Notes under the pieces: model-generated | Databases searched by the model: none | Told to the model about the DNA's origin: nothing | What the model saw: the letters and a program-made list of their open reading frames with translations, nothing else | Part shown: one piece after another, positions 6,038 through 7,202 of the stretch | Numbering within the stretch: the stretch's first letter is position 1 | Layout of the letters: each line of letters begins with the position of its first letter | Translations under genes and position numbers: made by a program | Source: Bacteroidota bacterium | GTDB lineage: Bacteria > Bacteroidota > Bacteroidia > Flavobacteriales_F > PHOS-HE28 | Length of the DNA stretch: 7,202 nt | Direction: 5' to 3' | NCBI GenBank assembly: GCA_023428865.1 | Contig: JAEYWT010000282.1 | Location: 1-7,202, forward strand

Positions 6038-6781
6038 ATGGAGAACAACACCTACCAGCAGAACCCAACCTACATCGGCACCGAGGCTGTAAGCAGCGTT
6101 CGCACCTTCCTTGCCAGCGTCTTCAGCAACATGGCTCTGGCCCTCGTGCTCAGTGGCGTCATGGCTTGGTGGTTTGGGCATAGCCCCGAGTTGATGGCCA
6201 AGCTCTACACCATCGATATGGCCGCAGGCACGGCTAAACTCAACATCCTCGGTTGGGTGGTGATGCTGGCACCTTTAGGACTGGTGTTCGCCATGAGCGG
6301 CCTGGTGAACCGCCTGAGCGGAACGGCCTTGCTCATGCTCTTCATTGGCTACTCCATCTTAAGCGGCATCAGCCTCTCGTTCATATTCCTCACCTACACC
6401 GAATCGTCCATCGCCCGTGTGTTCTTCATGGCTGCAGGCTTGTTCGCGGTGATGGCGATCGCGGGCTACACCACGAAGACCGACCTCACCAAGCTGGGCA
6501 GCATCCTGTTCATCGGGCTCATCGGCATCATCGTGGCCTCGTTGATCAACATGTTCATCGGCAGCAGCACGATGGACTATATCATCTCCATCCTGGGCGT
6601 GATCATCTTCACCGGCCTTACCGCTTACGACATGCAGAAGCTGAAGCGTATCGGTGAAACCGTTGCCACCGGCTCTGAAAGTGCGCAGAAGATGGCCTTG
6701 ATGGGTGCGCTTACCCTCTACCTCGACTTCATCAACCTCTTCCTGATGTTGCTGCGCCTCTTCGGTGGGCGTAGGGATTGA
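6038..6781 (+). CDS. Bax inhibitor-1 (BI-1/YccA/TMBIM) family membrane protein
   Basis: This 247-residue integral membrane protein has seven hydrophobic stretches, at roughly 24-46, 70-90, 96-118, 127-143, 155-173, 180-197 and 219-241. That fits the BI-1 fold. Bacterial homologues such as YetJ are pH-sensitive calcium-leak channels, while E. coli YccA and relatives interact with the FtsH protease. The two acidic residues expected to form the pH-sensing aspartate pair are candidates at D198 (TAYDMQKLK) and D230 (LYLDFINLF). The C-terminal LYLDFINLFLMLLRLFGGRR is highly typical of bacterial members. The start at 6038 (MENNTYQQNP) gives a normal soluble N-terminus; the in-frame ATG at 5888 would add 50 residues, cysteine- and arginine-rich in part and unlike the family. 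No obvious promoter or ribosome site was found. It appears to be monocistronic, with a hairpin after its stop. Confidence 0.92.
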   Translation: MENNTYQQNPTYIGTEAVSSVRTFLASVFSNMALALVLSGVMAWWFGHSPELMAKLYTIDMAAGTAKLNILGWVVMLAPLGLVFAMSGLVNRLSGTALLMLFIGYSILSGISLSFIFLTYTESSIARVFFMAAGLFAVMAIAGYTTKTDLTKLGSILFIGLIGIIVASLINMFIGSSTMDYIISILGVIIFTGLTAYDMQKLKRIGETVATGSESAQKMALMGALTLYLDFINLFLMLLRLFGGRRD

Positions 6782-6794
6782 TCCTGATCTTGAA

Positions 6795-6835
6795 CGCACC
6801 GCAGGTCGACCCGGTGGGTCGACGCTACAGGTGCG
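6795..6835. repeat. Strong hairpin between BI-1 and fabD, REP/MITE-like or terminator
   Basis: GTCGACCC (6805-6812) and GGGTCGAC (6816-6823) form a perfect 8-bp stem around GGT. An outer CGCACC (6795-6800) pairs with GGTGCG (6830-6835). Between them GCAG and CTAC pair at three of four positions, with two single-base bulges. The stem is thus about 17 pairs long and starts 13 nt after the BI-1 stop. No T-tract follows, so termination is possible but not certain. Flanking it are GATCTTGAAC (6786-6795) and GATCTGAAC (6836-6844), an imperfect direct repeat that could be a target duplication. Confidence 0.6.
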
Positions 6836-6884
6836 GATCTGAACTATTGGTGGTGACCGAATACCCATTCACAGCCTACAACGC

Positions 6885-7202
6885 ATGACCGCCTACGTAT
6901 TCCCCGGACAAGGCAGCCAGTTCCCCGGCATGGGCAAGGAACTGTACGATGCCGACAACAACGCGCGCATCTGGTTCGAACACGCCAACGACATCCTCGG
7001 CTTCAATCTGACGGACATCATGTTCAATGGTTCCGAAGAGGACCTGAAGCAGACCAAGGTGACACAGCCTGCCATCTTCCTGCACAGCGTGGTGAAGGCC
7101 AAGGTGATGGGCGATGCGTTCAAGCCTGCGATGGTCGCGGGGCATTCGCTTGGTGAATTCAGCGCCTTGGTGGCCGCCGGTGCCATGGAGTTCAGCGATG
7201 GG
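6885..7202 (+). CDS. fabD: Malonyl-CoA:ACP transacylase, 3' end cut by the window
   Basis: FabD transfers malonyl from CoA to acyl carrier protein, supplying extender units for type II fatty acid synthesis in the cytoplasm. The window holds the first 106 codons of a protein that usually has about 290-310. Diagnostic motifs are the N-terminal YVFPGQGSQFPGMGKEL (4-20), VTQPAIFLHS (59-68), and the nucleophile elbow GHSLGEFSALVAAG (86-99) with catalytic S88. The catalytic histidine and C-terminal ferredoxin-like part lie outside. The ATG at 6885 is the only sensible start because the conserved FPGQGSQ begins six residues later. I see no clear TAnnTTTG promoter or Shine-Dalgarno sequence in the 103 nt upstream. 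No other fab gene is visible. Confidence 0.95.
   Translation, partial: MTAYVFPGQGSQFPGMGKELYDADNNARIWFEHANDILGFNLTDIMFNGSEEDLKQTKVTQPAIFLHSVVKAKVMGDAFKPAMVAGHSLGEFSALVAAGAMEFSDG

Overview
The window reads as a piece of a Bacteroidota chromosome with fairly high GC, possibly from the Flavobacteriales. Three things point there. Two promoters match the Bacteroidota -7 consensus TAnnTTTG exactly (TACCTTTG). Shine-Dalgarno sequences are mostly absent. The head-to-head pairing of alaS with an M23 peptidase and a small MerR regulator is, from memory, common in that phylum. All genes are core housekeeping types. I see no phage, transposase, CRISPR array, tRNA or rRNA, and no complete new defence or biosynthetic system. 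The unusual content lies in palindromic DNA inside and between the genes.

Layout: (1) 1-2243, minus strand: alanyl-tRNA synthetase, with its C-terminal end outside the window. An in-frame palindromic insert lies just after the aminoacylation core. (2) 2244-2428: divergent intergenic region with weak promoter candidates. (3) 2429-3779, plus strand: a membrane-anchored M23/LytM peptidase and a stand-alone MerR DNA-binding protein, probably one transcript. (4) 3787-4755, minus strand: hldD, the ADP-heptose epimerase of LPS core synthesis, convergent with the MerR gene. (5) 4756-4803: a perfect 40-bp palindrome forms the whole hldD/pterin-synthase promoter region and carries a mirrored TACCTTTG on each strand. 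(6) 4804-5878, plus strand: a 6-pyruvoyltetrahydropterin synthase-type gene and folE, overlapping by 11 nt. (7) 5879-6037: intergenic region with two predicted hairpins. (8) 6038-6781: a seven-helix Bax inhibitor-1 family membrane protein. (9) 6782-6884: a strong hairpin flanked by an imperfect direct repeat. (10) 6885-7202: the 5' part of fabD.

FolE makes 7,8-dihydroneopterin triphosphate from GTP, and the upstream enzyme uses that compound, so these two genes form a real pathway pair. The spacing of the synthase's Cys-His motif resembles biopterin-type enzymes more than the queuosine enzyme QueD. The M23 peptidase and HldD both serve the envelope, but they lie on opposite strands and nothing shows co-regulation. 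BI-1 and fabD look like independent neighbours.
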